Shown here: piece by piece, positions 6,896 to 14,675 of the stretch | How positions within the stretch are numbered: position 1 is the first letter of the stretch | How the letters are laid out: the number at the start of each line of letters is the position of its first letter | Translations under genes and position numbers: made by a program | The notes under the pieces: model-generated | Seen by the model: the letters and a program-made list of their open reading frames with translations, nothing else | The model's database searches: none | Told to the model about the DNA's origin: nothing | Source: DATEBA01 sp035288045 | Lineage (GTDB): Bacteria; Actinomycetota; UBA4738; HRBIN12 | Direction of reading: 5' to 3' | Length of the DNA: 30,382 nucleotides | NCBI GenBank assembly: GCA_035288045.1 | Contig: DATEBA010000062.1 | Location: 1 to 30,382, forward strand

Positions 6896-8947
6896 ATGGG
6901 GGAGGCGCGCCGTTCCAACCGGCTCGTGCACGAAGCCAGCCCGTACCTGCTCCAGCACGCCCACAACCCGGTCGACTGGTACCCGTGGGGGTCCGAGGCC
7001 CTCGAACGAGCGGCGGCCGAGGACAAGCCGATCCTCCTTTCCATCGGGTATGCCGCATGCCACTGGTGCCACGTGATGGAGAGGGAGTCCTTCGAGGACG
7101 AGGAGACCGCCGCGCTCATGAACGAGCGATTCGTGTCCGTCAAGGTCGATCGCGAAGAGCGACCGGACGTCGACGCGATCTACATGGACGCGGTACAGGC
7201 GATGACGGGACAAGGCGGCTGGCCGCTGACGGCGTTCCTCACGCCGGAGGGGACTCCCTTCTACGCGGGAACGTACTTCCCGCCCGAGGATCGCCATGGG
7301 ATGCCGTCGTTCCGCAGCGTCCTCACCGCAGTCGCGCAGGTCTGGAGCGGACGTAGGGACGAGGCGATAGAGCAAGGGCGGCGCGTCGCAGAGGCGGTGG
7401 GACGGGCGGGGGCCCTGGCGGGATCACCGGACCCGCTCACCGAGGAACTCCTGCGACGGGCCTTCGAAGGGATCCGGCAGAGCTACGACGCCACGTGGGG
7501 CGGGTTCGGCTCGGCTCCGAAGTTCCCTCAGCCGACCACACTCGAATTCGTCCTCCGCCGGCACGTCGGCGGTGAGAGGAACGCGCTCGACATCCTGACC
7601 GGGACCCTGGACCACATGGCCGCCGGGGGCATCTACGACCACCTCGGCGGTGGCTTCCACCGGTACTCGGTCGACCGCTCCTGGCAGGTCCCGCACTTCG
7701 AGAAGATGCTCTACGACAACGCTCAGCTGGCGCGCCTGTTCACGCGGGCCTGGCAGGTCACCGGTAGGGACCGCTATAGGCGGGTCGCGTGCGAGACGCT
7801 CGACTACGTCCTCCGGCAGCTGAGGCACCCCGACGGCGGCTTCTTCTCCTCGCAGGACGCCGACTCGGAGAGCGTCGAGGGGCGCTTCTACGTCTGGTCC
7901 TACGAGGAGCTCGTGAGCGTCTGCGGAGAAGCGCTCGCGGTCTGTTTCGGTGCGGTCCCCCAGGGCAACTGGGAGGGTACGAACGTGCTCTGGGAGCCGA
8001 TCCCGGTCGCCGCCGTCGCGGCCGAGCGCGACGTCTCCATCGAGGACCTCGAGCGTCGGCTCGAGTCGGCGCGCCGGGACCTGTTCGAGCTCCGAGAGCT
8101 GCGGTCTCGCCCCGCGACCGACGACAAGGTCATCACCGCCTGGAACGCGATGGCGATCTCCGCGCTTTCCGAGGCGGGAAGGGTGTTCGGCCGCACCGAG
8201 TACGTCGACGCCGCCGTCCGCGCCGCGGGTTTCCTCTTCGACAACCTCCGTGACGAGCGAGGGCTCCTCCGGTCGTGGCGCGACGGGCGCGTCGGACGCC
8301 CGGCTTTCGCGGACGACCACGCGTTGCTCGCGGAAGCCTGCCTCACGCTCTACGAGACGACCTTCGACCTGCGCTGGTTCGACGAGGCTCGGGGACTGGC
8401 GGACGAGCTGCTGCGGCGGTTCCGCGACGAGGAGCGAGGCGGCTTCTACCAGACCTCCTCGGACGGCGAAGCTCTTCTCGTGCGCCCGAAGGAGCTCTTC
8501 GACAACGCGATGCCGTCGGGGAACTCTGCCGCGGCCGAGGTCCTCCTCCGGATGGCGCTCCTGACCGGGGATCTGGCGTACGAGCGGGCGGCCGTGTCCG
8601 CGCTACGGCTCGTGCGCGACCACATGGCAGGAACGCCGCAGGGGTTCGGCCACGCGCTTTCGGCGCTCGACCTGTACCTGTCCTCCGCCCGAGAGGTGGC
8701 GATCGTGGGCGACCCCGGGGATGAGCGCGCGAGGGCGCTGATCGACGAGGTCACCGTGAAGCGCTTCCTGCCGAACAAGGTGCTGGCGGTCGCCTCGCCC
8801 GACGACGAGGCGGCGCGGGTGAAGGTGCCACTCCTACGCGATCGCGTCGCTCGAGACGGCCGGGCGACGGCCTACGTGTGCAGGGGCTTCGTCTGCGACC
8901 TGCCCGTGACGGACCCCGACGCTTTCGCCGCTCAGCTCACCGGCTGA
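6896..8947 (+). CDS. YyaL/SSP411-type thioredoxin-domain protein (DUF255)
   Basis: The protein has 683 residues, the usual length for the YyaL/spermatogenesis-associated protein 20 family. The N-terminal thioredoxin-like domain (about 1-170) starts NRLVHEASPYLLQHAHNPVD and carries the CHWC motif (GYAACHWCHVMERESFED, Cys55 and Cys58). It is followed by DREERPDVDAIYM and GQGGWPLTAFLTP. The rest is an alpha/alpha-barrel related to N-acylglucosamine 2-epimerases and glycosidases, with HFEKMLYDNAQLARLF, SQDADSESVEGRFYVW and PSGNSAAAEVLLRM. The catalytic role of the family is unsettled. It lacks a signal peptide and is probably cytoplasmic. The ATG is chosen because homology begins right after it and GGGAG lies 10 bases upstream; the open frame extends further upstream but only over the antisense of the regulator gene. 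A hairpin follows the stop. Confidence 0.95.
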   Translation: MGEARRSNRLVHEASPYLLQHAHNPVDWYPWGSEALERAAAEDKPILLSIGYAACHWCHVMERESFEDEETAALMNERFVSVKVDREERPDVDAIYMDAVQAMTGQGGWPLTAFLTPEGTPFYAGTYFPPEDRHGMPSFRSVLTAVAQVWSGRRDEAIEQGRRVAEAVGRAGALAGSPDPLTEELLRRAFEGIRQSYDATWGGFGSAPKFPQPTTLEFVLRRHVGGERNALDILTGTLDHMAAGGIYDHLGGGFHRYSVDRSWQVPHFEKMLYDNAQLARLFTRAWQVTGRDRYRRVACETLDYVLRQLRHPDGGFFSSQDADSESVEGRFYVWSYEELVSVCGEALAVCFGAVPQGNWEGTNVLWEPIPVAAVAAERDVSIEDLERRLESARRDLFELRELRSRPATDDKVITAWNAMAISALSEAGRVFGRTEYVDAAVRAAGFLFDNLRDERGLLRSWRDGRVGRPAFADDHALLAEACLTLYETTFDLRWFDEARGLADELLRRFRDEERGGFYQTSSDGEALLVRPKELFDNAMPSGNSAAAEVLLRMALLTGDLAYERAAVSALRLVRDHMAGTPQGFGHALSALDLYLSSAREVAIVGDPGDERARALIDEVTVKRFLPNKVLAVASPDDEAARVKVPLLRDRVARDGRATAYVCRGFVCDLPVTDPDAFAAQLTG

Positions 8948-8948
8948 C

Positions 8949-8970
8949 CGGTCGCCCTTCGACGCGACCG
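8949..8970 (+). terminator. Possible GC-hairpin terminator after the YyaL-type gene
   Basis: A perfect 7-bp inverted repeat, CGGTCGC (8949-8955) and GCGACCG (8964-8970), with an 8-base loop begins two bases after the stop codon. There is no U-tract, as is common in high-GC actinobacteria. It overlaps the upstream part of the next gene's putative promoter. Confidence 0.45.
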
Positions 8971-8982
8971 CACCCTCCGGGC

Positions 8983-8988
8983 TAGACT
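8983..8988 (+). promoter_or_regulatory. Putative -10 element for the cyclophilin gene
   Basis: TAGACT fits the actinobacterial -10 pattern TANNNT and lies 25 bases before the start codon. The ten bases CTAGACTCGG recur exactly upstream of the aminotransferase operon (9586-9595). A -35 match is poor: TTCGAC with a 19-base spacer. Confidence 0.4.
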
Positions 8989-9013
8989 CGGGCACCTTCC
9001 CGAGGAGGTCTCG

Positions 9014-9520
9014 ATGGCCACCGCCGCGCTCGTTACGTCCAGGGGTTCGTTCACCGTGCGGCTGATGCCCGATCACGCGCCGGTCACGGTCGCGAACTTC
9101 GTCGATCTCTCCACGGGCGCCCGCGAATGGACCGACCCGCGAGACGGGAGGCGCAAGACAGAACCGCTCTACGCGGGGACTATCTTCCACAGGGTGATCG
9201 ACGGGTTCATGGTCCAGGGGGGCGACCCCACCGGCACCGGCATGGGCGGGCCCGGCTACAACTTCGAGGATGAGTGCCCGCCCGGCGGACCGGGCTTCGA
9301 CCGCCCCGGACTCCTGGCTATGGCGAACGCCGGCCCGAACACCAACGGCTCGCAGTTCTTCGTGACCGTAGCGCCGGCCCCCTGGCTCGACGGCAAGCAC
9401 ACGATCTTCGGAGAGGTATCAGATGGTTACGACGTGGTCGAGGCGATCGCCACCGCGCCAACGGGCCCCCAGGACCGGCCTATCGAAGACTTGGTGCTGG
9501 AGCGAGTAGACGTCTCCTAG
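9014..9520 (+). CDS. Cyclophilin-type peptidyl-prolyl cis-trans isomerase
   Basis: The protein is a single cyclophilin domain of 168 residues. It catalyses cis-trans isomerisation of peptide bonds before proline and so assists protein folding. Family marks are ALVTSRGSFTVRLMPDHAP at the start, the catalytic FHRVIDGFMVQGGDPTGTG, the NTNGSQFFVTVAPAPWLDGK block and HTIFGEVSDGYDVVEAI. The catalytic Arg, Phe and Gln and the Trp of WLDGK are all present. No signal peptide is seen, so it is cytoplasmic. GAGGAGG lies just upstream of the ATG, which sets the start. It appears to be a single-gene unit between two hairpins. Confidence 0.97.
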   Translation: MATAALVTSRGSFTVRLMPDHAPVTVANFVDLSTGAREWTDPRDGRRKTEPLYAGTIFHRVIDGFMVQGGDPTGTGMGGPGYNFEDECPPGGPGFDRPGLLAMANAGPNTNGSQFFVTVAPAPWLDGKHTIFGEVSDGYDVVEAIATAPTGPQDRPIEDLVLERVDVS

Positions 9521-9561
9521 GCCTCACCCCGGGGAGTGAGGCGCGACCCGCCCGGGCGGGT
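9521..9561 (+). terminator. Tandem GC-rich hairpins after the cyclophilin gene
   Basis: GCCTCAC (9521-9527) pairs with GTGAGGC (9536-9542) across an 8-base loop and starts directly after the TAG stop. A second, perfect 16-base palindrome ACCCGCCCGGGCGGGT follows at 9546-9561. There is no T-run. The position suggests a terminator separating this gene from the serine-cycle operon. Confidence 0.5.
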
Positions 9562-9586
9562 GATGCCCGGGGGTCATTTACGTCAC

Positions 9587-9592
9587 TAGACT
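9587..9592 (+). promoter_or_regulatory. Putative -10 element of the serine-cycle operon
   Basis: TAGACT lies inside the ten-base block CTAGACTCGG that also precedes the cyclophilin gene. Transcription would begin around 9599, leaving a leader of about 50 bases before the GTG start. No convincing -35 is visible. The palindrome at 9604-9619 would lie just downstream of the start point. Confidence 0.4.
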
Positions 9593-9603
9593 CGGCGATC
9601 CAC

Positions 9604-9619
9604 CTGAACGACCATTCAG
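9604..9619. promoter_or_regulatory. Palindromic operator candidate upstream of the serine-cycle operon
   Basis: CTGAACGACCATTCAG is an imperfect 16-base palindrome with arms CTGAA and TTCAG. Its core TGAACGACCATTCA matches 12 of 14 bases of the minus-strand site upstream of the Rieske oxygenase gene (TGAACGACCGTTTA). The form nAACGnnCGTTn is typical of TetR-family operators. Its place just after the putative -10 fits repression by road-block. The regulator is not encoded in this window. Confidence 0.5.
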
Positions 9620-9650
9620 CGACCCGAGTCACGGTCGAAGGGGGAACAAC

Positions 9651-10784
9651 GTGAGCACGAAGACCAGCTTCCCGGCTCTCGACCCGGGCCCGCGCCTCCT
9701 GTGCGGCCCCGGGCCGTCCAACGTGCACCCGAAGGTGCTGGACGCCATGCGCCTGCCCATGAACGGGCACCTGGATCCGGACTTCTGGGACATCCTCGTG
9801 GACCTGGTGGAGCTCCTGAAGTTGCTCTTCCACCGCCGGGACGGCCTGACGCTCGCGTTGTCGGCCTCGGGCACGTCGGGCATGGAGGCCGGGATCGCAG
9901 CGCTCACCGAGCCCGGCGACACGGTGATCGTCGCCCACGCGGGCTTCTTCGGTAACCGGGTGTTCGAGATGGCGAACCGCTACGGGTGCGAGACGATCGA
10001 TCTCAACGCGCCGTTCGGGCAGGTCGTGCCGGTGGAGCGCGTCATGGAAGCTCTGAAGAGGAACCCCGACGCCAAGCTCGTCGCGGTCGTGCACGCCGAG
10101 ACCTCCACCGGCACCTCGTACCCGCTGAAGGAGCTGTCCGACGCGATGCGGTCGAGCGGCACTGAGGCGCTTCTCTACGCCGACGCGGTGACATCGCTCG
10201 GCGCCGAGGAGTTCGACGCCGCTCGGTGGGGCGTCGACTACGCCTACTCCTGCTCCCAGAAGGCGCTCGGGTGCCCTCCGGGGATCTCGCCGGTCTCGCT
10301 CTCCGAGCGCGCGCTCGAGCGGATCAAGGCCCGCAAGACTCCCACGTCGTTCTCGTTCGACTTCGAGCTTCTCGCGAAGTACTGGATCGACCGGCCGATC
10401 ACCTACCACCACACGATGCCGATCCTCCAGTACTACGCGCTCTACACGGGCGTGAAGCTCGCGCTCGACGAGGGACTCGAGAACAGGTGGGCCCGCCACG
10501 AGGACGCAGGCCGCTACTTCCAGAACCAGATGGCAGAGCGCGGGTACACATTGCTGTCCGACCCGGAGCACACCCTCTGGCAGCTCTCGGCCGTGAACGT
10601 TCCCGACGGGATCGACGGCAAGGAGATCCAGCTGCGCTTCCTCCGGGAGCACGGGATCGAGATCGGCGGCGGCCTGGGACCGACCGCTCCCCCGATCTGG
10701 CGGGTAGGGCTCATGGGCGTGAACGCGAATCGTGAGACCGCCGATCGCGTTCTGTCCGCCTTCGACGAGACCCTGCCGAGGTAG
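9651..10784 (+). CDS. sgaA: Serine/alanine-glyoxylate aminotransferase (class V, PLP)
   Basis: This class V pyridoxal-phosphate aminotransferase of 377 residues transfers an amino group (from serine or alanine in the family) to glyoxylate, giving glycine. It has LLCGPGPSNVHPKVL near the start, the cofactor-binding SASGTSGMEAGI, Asp178 in DAVTSLGAEEFD and the PLP lysine Lys204 in SCSQKALGCPPG. The C-terminal GGGLGPTAPPIWRVGLMG block is also typical. The start is GTG with an AAGGGGG ribosome site. It leads an operon with malyl-CoA lyase and malate-CoA ligase, which supports a serine-cycle role taking up the glyoxylate released by the lyase. The amino donor cannot be told from the sequence, and the symbol rests on context. 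Expression may be governed by the palindrome upstream. Confidence 0.92.
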   Translation: MSTKTSFPALDPGPRLLCGPGPSNVHPKVLDAMRLPMNGHLDPDFWDILVDLVELLKLLFHRRDGLTLALSASGTSGMEAGIAALTEPGDTVIVAHAGFFGNRVFEMANRYGCETIDLNAPFGQVVPVERVMEALKRNPDAKLVAVVHAETSTGTSYPLKELSDAMRSSGTEALLYADAVTSLGAEEFDAARWGVDYAYSCSQKALGCPPGISPVSLSERALERIKARKTPTSFSFDFELLAKYWIDRPITYHHTMPILQYYALYTGVKLALDEGLENRWARHEDAGRYFQNQMAERGYTLLSDPEHTLWQLSAVNVPDGIDGKEIQLRFLREHGIEIGGGLGPTAPPIWRVGLMGVNANRETADRVLSAFDETLPR

Positions 10785-10796
10785 GTGGATGTAGCG

Positions 10797-11765
10797 GTGG
10801 CCGTCCGCGCGCGCCTTCATCGGAGCGAGCTCGCTGTACCGGGCTCGAACGAGCGCGCCCTCGAGAAGGCGCCGACGCTCGGCGCGGATGTCGTGTTCCT
10901 CGACCTGGAGGACGCGGTCGCGCCCGACGACAAGGAGCAGGCTCGTGCCAACGTGATCGAGGCGCTGAACGACCTCCACTGGTCGGCCTGCTCGGTCTCG
11001 GTGCGGATCAACGGGCTCGACACGCCCTGGTGCTATCGGGACGTGGTCGACGTCGTGGAGCGCGCGGGGGACAAGCTCGACACGCTGCTGATACCCAAGG
11101 TGGGACGGCCGAGCGACGTCGAGTTCGTCGCAACCCTCCTCTCTCAGCTCGAGCAGGCGAACGGGCTGGCCCCGGTGAACCTTCATCTGCTGATCGAGAC
11201 CGCGATGGGGATCGCCAACGTCGAGGCGATCGCGCAGGCGAGCCCGGACCGCCTCGAAGCGATGGTCTTCGGCGTGGCCGACTACGCGGCGTCCGTCCAG
11301 GCGCGGACGACGAACATCGGCGGCGCGAACCCCGACTACAGCGTCCTGACCGACCCCGACGAGGCCGGTGCCAGGGAGCGCCACTGGGGCGACCAGTGGC
11401 ACTTTGGCATCTCGCGGATGGTCGCGGCCTGCCGAGCCTACGGGCTCCGCCCGATCGACGGGCCGTTTGGCAACTACAAGGACGCCGACGGCTACGTGGC
11501 CGCCGCCCGCCGAGCGGCGGCGCTCGGCTGCGAGGGCAAGTGGGCGATCCACCCCTCGCAGGTGGCGCTCGCCAACGAGGTCTTCACGCCGAGCGCCGAC
11601 GAGGTCTTGCGAGCGCGCCGGATCCTCGAGGCGATGGAAGAGGCCGCCAAGGAAGGCAGGGGCGCGGTCTCCCTCGAAGGCAGGCTGATCGACGCGGCAT
11701 CGATCCGGATGGCCCAGAACCTCGTCGCCAAGGCGGACCAGATCGCGCTGAAGGAGAACCGGTGA
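10797..11765 (+). CDS. mcl: L-malyl-CoA lyase (HpcH/HpaI/CitE family)
   Basis: This TIM-barrel aldolase-type lyase of 322 residues should split (S)-malyl-CoA into acetyl-CoA and glyoxylate, or act on beta-methylmalyl-CoA. Visible motifs are RSELAVPGSNERALEKA, the metal-binding FLDLEDAVAPDDK, the substrate-binding RINGLDTPW, LLIETAMGIANVEAI with a metal-ligand Glu, GVADYAASV, and KWAIHPSQV near the end. The GTG at 10797 is preferred because AGGTGG lies 8 bases upstream. A GTG directly after the previous stop (10785) would add four residues. The stop overlaps the malate-CoA ligase start by four bases (GTGA). A citrate lyase beta-like or other CoA-lyase role is possible from the family alone, but the adjacent ligase that makes malyl-CoA argues for malyl-CoA. 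Confidence 0.9.
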   Translation: MAVRARLHRSELAVPGSNERALEKAPTLGADVVFLDLEDAVAPDDKEQARANVIEALNDLHWSACSVSVRINGLDTPWCYRDVVDVVERAGDKLDTLLIPKVGRPSDVEFVATLLSQLEQANGLAPVNLHLLIETAMGIANVEAIAQASPDRLEAMVFGVADYAASVQARTTNIGGANPDYSVLTDPDEAGARERHWGDQWHFGISRMVAACRAYGLRPIDGPFGNYKDADGYVAAARRAAALGCEGKWAIHPSQVALANEVFTPSADEVLRARRILEAMEEAAKEGRGAVSLEGRLIDAASIRMAQNLVAKADQIALKENR

Positions 11766-12934
11766 ACATCCACGAGTACCAGGCCAAGGAGTTGCTCAGG
11801 CAATATGGAGTGCCCGTGCCGCCCGGCGAGGTCGCCTACTCGGACAAGGCGGCCGCGCGCATCGCCGAGGAGATCGGCGGCGCTCGATGGGTGGTCAAGG
11901 CCCAGGTCCACGCCGGAGGCCGGGCGAAGGGCGGCGGGGTGAAGATCGCGAAGTCGCTCGACGAGCTCAGGCAGCTCACGGATCAGATGATCGGCATGCG
12001 GCTCGTCACCGCGCAGACCGGCGACCAGGGCCAGCTCGTCCAGCGCGTGCTCGTGGAACGCGCGGCCAGGATCGAGCGGGAGCTGTACCTCGGGCTGATC
12101 ATCGATCGCGGCTCGCAGCGGATCACGTTGATCGCCAGCGACGCCGGCGGCATCGACATCGAGGAGGTCGCCCACGAGCACCCCGAGCGGATCCACAAGG
12201 AGGTCGTCGACCCGGCAACCGGGCTCCTCGACTTCCAGTGCCGCAAGCTCGCGATGGCGATCGGCCTCCAGTCGCGCTTGTCTCCGTTCGTGCGCATAGT
12301 GAAGCGCGTCTACCGGCTCTTCCGCGACAAGGACGCGACGCTGGCCGAGATCAACCCGCTCGTGATCACGGACGACGGCGACTTCCTGGCCCTGGACTGC
12401 AAGATCACGTTCGACGACAACGCGCTCTTCCGTCAGGGGGAGGTGGCAGAGCTCCGCGACTTCGACGAGGAGGACCCGAAAGAGGTCGAGGCCTCCGGTC
12501 ACGGCCTGAACTACATCGCCCTCGACGGTCACGTCGGCTGCATCGTGAACGGCGCAGGCCTGGCGATGGCGACGATGGACGCCGTCGTGTTCCACGGAGG
12601 GCGGCCGGCCAACTTCCTCGACGTCGGCGGCGGCGCCTCGCCGGAGAAGGTAGCGAACGCGTTCCGCATCGTGCTGAAGGACCCCAACGTCCGCGGGATA
12701 CTCGTCAACATCTTCGCCGGCATCAACCGTTGCGACTGGATAGCACGGGGCATCGTCCAGGCCACGCACGACCAGGCGATCGACGTGCCGATCGTCGTGC
12801 GCCTGGCCGGCACGAACCAGGAGGAGGGCTCGCGGATCCTGGCGGGATCGGGGCTCGACCTCATAACGGCCGAGGATCTTGACGATGCGGCGGCGAAGGC
12901 CGTTACCGCAACGAGCGAGGTGATACGGGTATGA
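11762..12934 (+). CDS. mtkA: Malate-CoA ligase (malate thiokinase) beta subunit
   Basis: This 390-residue protein belongs to the SucC family: MNIHEYQAKELLRQYGVPVP, the ATP-grasp part WVVKAQVHAGGRAKGGGVK, LAEINPLVI, and VNGAGLAMATMD with FLDVGGGASPEKV in the CoA-ligase domain. The stretch NIFAGINRCDWIARGI, followed by RLAGTNQEEG and GSGLDLITAEDLDDAA, agrees with Methylobacterium MtkA as I recall it. Ordinary succinyl-CoA synthetases have FGGI.RCD there. This favours ATP-dependent formation of malyl-CoA from malate. The GTG start overlaps the malyl-CoA lyase stop by four bases and has AAGGAG upstream. The gene in turn overlaps the alpha subunit by four bases (ATGA), fitting equal synthesis of both subunits. 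Succinate specificity is not ruled out. Confidence 0.88.
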   Translation: MNIHEYQAKELLRQYGVPVPPGEVAYSDKAAARIAEEIGGARWVVKAQVHAGGRAKGGGVKIAKSLDELRQLTDQMIGMRLVTAQTGDQGQLVQRVLVERAARIERELYLGLIIDRGSQRITLIASDAGGIDIEEVAHEHPERIHKEVVDPATGLLDFQCRKLAMAIGLQSRLSPFVRIVKRVYRLFRDKDATLAEINPLVITDDGDFLALDCKITFDDNALFRQGEVAELRDFDEEDPKEVEASGHGLNYIALDGHVGCIVNGAGLAMATMDAVVFHGGRPANFLDVGGGASPEKVANAFRIVLKDPNVRGILVNIFAGINRCDWIARGIVQATHDQAIDVPIVVRLAGTNQEEGSRILAGSGLDLITAEDLDDAAAKAVTATSEVIRV

Positions 12935-13836
12935 GCGTCTTCGTCGACAAGGGCTCGCGGGTGATCTTCCAGGGCTTCACCGGCCAGCACGCGACCTTCC
13001 ACGCGGAGGACGCCATGGCGACCGGCACCAACGTCGTCGGCGGCGTGACGCCGGGAAAGGGTGGAAGCAGGCACCTCGACCGCCCCGTGTTCGACTCGGT
13101 CGCCGACGCCGTCGTCGAGACGGGCGCCGACGTGTCGGGCATCTTCGCGCCGCCGGCCGTCGCGATGGACGCGCTCCTCGAGGCGATAGAGGCGGGGGTC
13201 CGCGTAGCGGTGGTGGTCGCCGACGGCGTGCCGGTCCAGGACATGGTGCGCACCAAGCGCTATCTCACGGGCCGGAACACCTTCATCGTCGGTCCCAACT
13301 CCCCCGGGATAATCACGCCCGGAGAATGCAAGGTCGGGATCATGCCCTCCAACATCTACAAGCCCGGACGGATCGGCGTCGTGTCGCGCTCCGGGACGCT
13401 CAACTACGAGGCCGTCTCGCAGATGGCGAAGCTGGGCATAGGACAGTCGACCTGCGTCGGCATCGGGGGCGACCCGGTGAACGGAGTCGACTTCAAGTCC
13501 GTCATGCAGGCCTTCGAGAACGATCCCGACACCGACGCCGTGGTGATGATCGGCGAGATCGGAGGCCAGCAGGAGGTCGATGCCGCGCGGTGGGCGAACC
13601 AGTACATGAGCAAGCCGGTCGTGGGGTTCGTGGCCGGCGTCTCTGCGCCGCGCGGAAGGCGCATGGGTCACGCCGGTGCCGTGATAAGCGGCGACTCCGA
13701 CACCGCGCAGGCCAAGCTCGACGCGATGGAGGGGCTGGGCCTGTACGTCGTGCGGAACCCCGCCGACATAGGCGCTACCGTCGCCCGCGCGCTCGAGGAG
13801 ACCGGTCTCCGGTCTCCCGCGGGGGCGAGGTCCTAG
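12931..13836 (+). CDS. mtkB: Malate-CoA ligase (malate thiokinase) alpha subunit
   Basis: This 301-residue SucD-family subunit carries the CoA-binding domain (FQGFTGQHATFHAEDAMA, GTNVVGGVTPGKGG) and the ligase domain. The phosphorylated histidine is His247 in RRMGHAGAVIS. Other marks are GPNSPGIITPGECKVGIMPS, SRSGTLNYEAVSQM and STCVGIGGDPVNGVDF. Several of these blocks read more like succinyl-CoA synthetase alpha than like Methylobacterium MtkB, while the partner beta subunit looks MtkA-like. The call therefore leans on the operon. Translation is coupled to the beta subunit by an ATGA overlap. With it the enzyme would charge malate with CoA using ATP, feeding malyl-CoA to the lyase encoded upstream. 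Confidence 0.87.
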   Translation: MSVFVDKGSRVIFQGFTGQHATFHAEDAMATGTNVVGGVTPGKGGSRHLDRPVFDSVADAVVETGADVSGIFAPPAVAMDALLEAIEAGVRVAVVVADGVPVQDMVRTKRYLTGRNTFIVGPNSPGIITPGECKVGIMPSNIYKPGRIGVVSRSGTLNYEAVSQMAKLGIGQSTCVGIGGDPVNGVDFKSVMQAFENDPDTDAVVMIGEIGGQQEVDAARWANQYMSKPVVGFVAGVSAPRGRRMGHAGAVISGDSDTAQAKLDAMEGLGLYVVRNPADIGATVARALEETGLRSPAGARS

Positions 13837-13864
13837 CCGGAACCACGGCGGAGCTTCCCCGGTC

Positions 13865-14674
13865 TTGTTCGGTGTGACCGGGCAGACCACCCTGGCGGCC
13901 GGGCTCTCGGAGCGGGACCGTCTGGCCTTCGAGCGTGACGGTTTCCTGCTCCTCGAGGGCGCGCTACCACCTGACCGCATCGAGCTGCTCACGACCGCCG
14001 TCGACCGCGTCTGGTGGCGGCACCTCGGCGAGGCCGGCGAGGCGCTCCACCTGCTCGCCTTCCTCGGCGAGGACGAGGCGTTCCTCGAGTTGCTCGACTG
14101 GCCCGTCACCTTCCCGATCGTCTGCGACCTGCTCGGCTGGAACATCTTCATGTACCACTGCCACCTCGACGTCCACCCGCCGGTCTCGGGCGACGGCCCG
14201 ACGACGTGGGGCTGGCACCAGGACGGCGGGCGGCAGAACGTCGACCTCGACGCCCACCCGCGCCCCCGCCTGTCGGTCAAGGTCGCGTACTTCCTCTCCG
14301 ACGTCTCCGAGGCCCGGCGCGGCAACACGCTGATCATCCCCGGCAGCCACCGCTGGGACGTGCTCCCCCGTCCCGAGGACGGCCTCACGAACCCCGAGGG
14401 CGTCGTCCCGATCCTCGCGAGGCCGGGCGACGCGCTCGTCTTCGACCGTCGGCTGTGGCACTCGCGAAGCGCGAACTGCTCCGGCATCACCCGCAAGGCT
14501 CTCTTCTACGCCTACACGTACCGGTGGATCCGACCGAGGGACAACATGCCGATCGACCCCACGTGGGTCGACCGGCTCACGCCCGCCCGGCGGCAGCTGC
14601 TCGGGGCGGCCACGGGAGCGATCGGCTACTGGCTCCCCAGCGACGACGACGTCCCGCTGCGAGGAACGATCTGA
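13865..14674 (+). CDS. Phytanoyl-CoA dioxygenase (PhyH) family oxygenase
   Basis: This is a non-heme iron, 2-oxoglutarate-dependent oxygenase of 269 residues. The iron ligands are visible as His118 and Asp120 in GWHQDGGRQN and His199 in LWHSRSAN, and Arg210 shortly after may bind 2-oxoglutarate. FLSDVSEARRGNTLIIPGSH and GDALVFDRRLWHS are the usual core strands. The start is TTG with GGCGGAG about 11 bases upstream; GTG at 13874 is an alternative. It lies only 28 bases after mtkB on the same strand, so it may belong to the serine-cycle operon, although PhyH enzymes have very varied substrates (fatty acyl-CoA, osmolytes, amino acids, N-methyl groups). It faces the acyltransferase gene tail to tail with one base between the stops. 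The substrate is unknown. Confidence 0.88.
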   Translation: MFGVTGQTTLAAGLSERDRLAFERDGFLLLEGALPPDRIELLTTAVDRVWWRHLGEAGEALHLLAFLGEDEAFLELLDWPVTFPIVCDLLGWNIFMYHCHLDVHPPVSGDGPTTWGWHQDGGRQNVDLDAHPRPRLSVKVAYFLSDVSEARRGNTLIIPGSHRWDVLPRPEDGLTNPEGVVPILARPGDALVFDRRLWHSRSANCSGITRKALFYAYTYRWIRPRDNMPIDPTWVDRLTPARRQLLGAATGAIGYWLPSDDDVPLRGTI

Positions 14675-14675
14675 C

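Noticed and set aside
9480..11552. 690-codon minus-strand frame
   Set aside because: Antisense of the aminotransferase and malyl-CoA lyase genes; no domain visible.
12529..14496. 655-codon minus-strand frame
   Set aside because: Antisense of the malate-CoA ligase and PhyH genes; low-complexity Ser/Arg-rich start.
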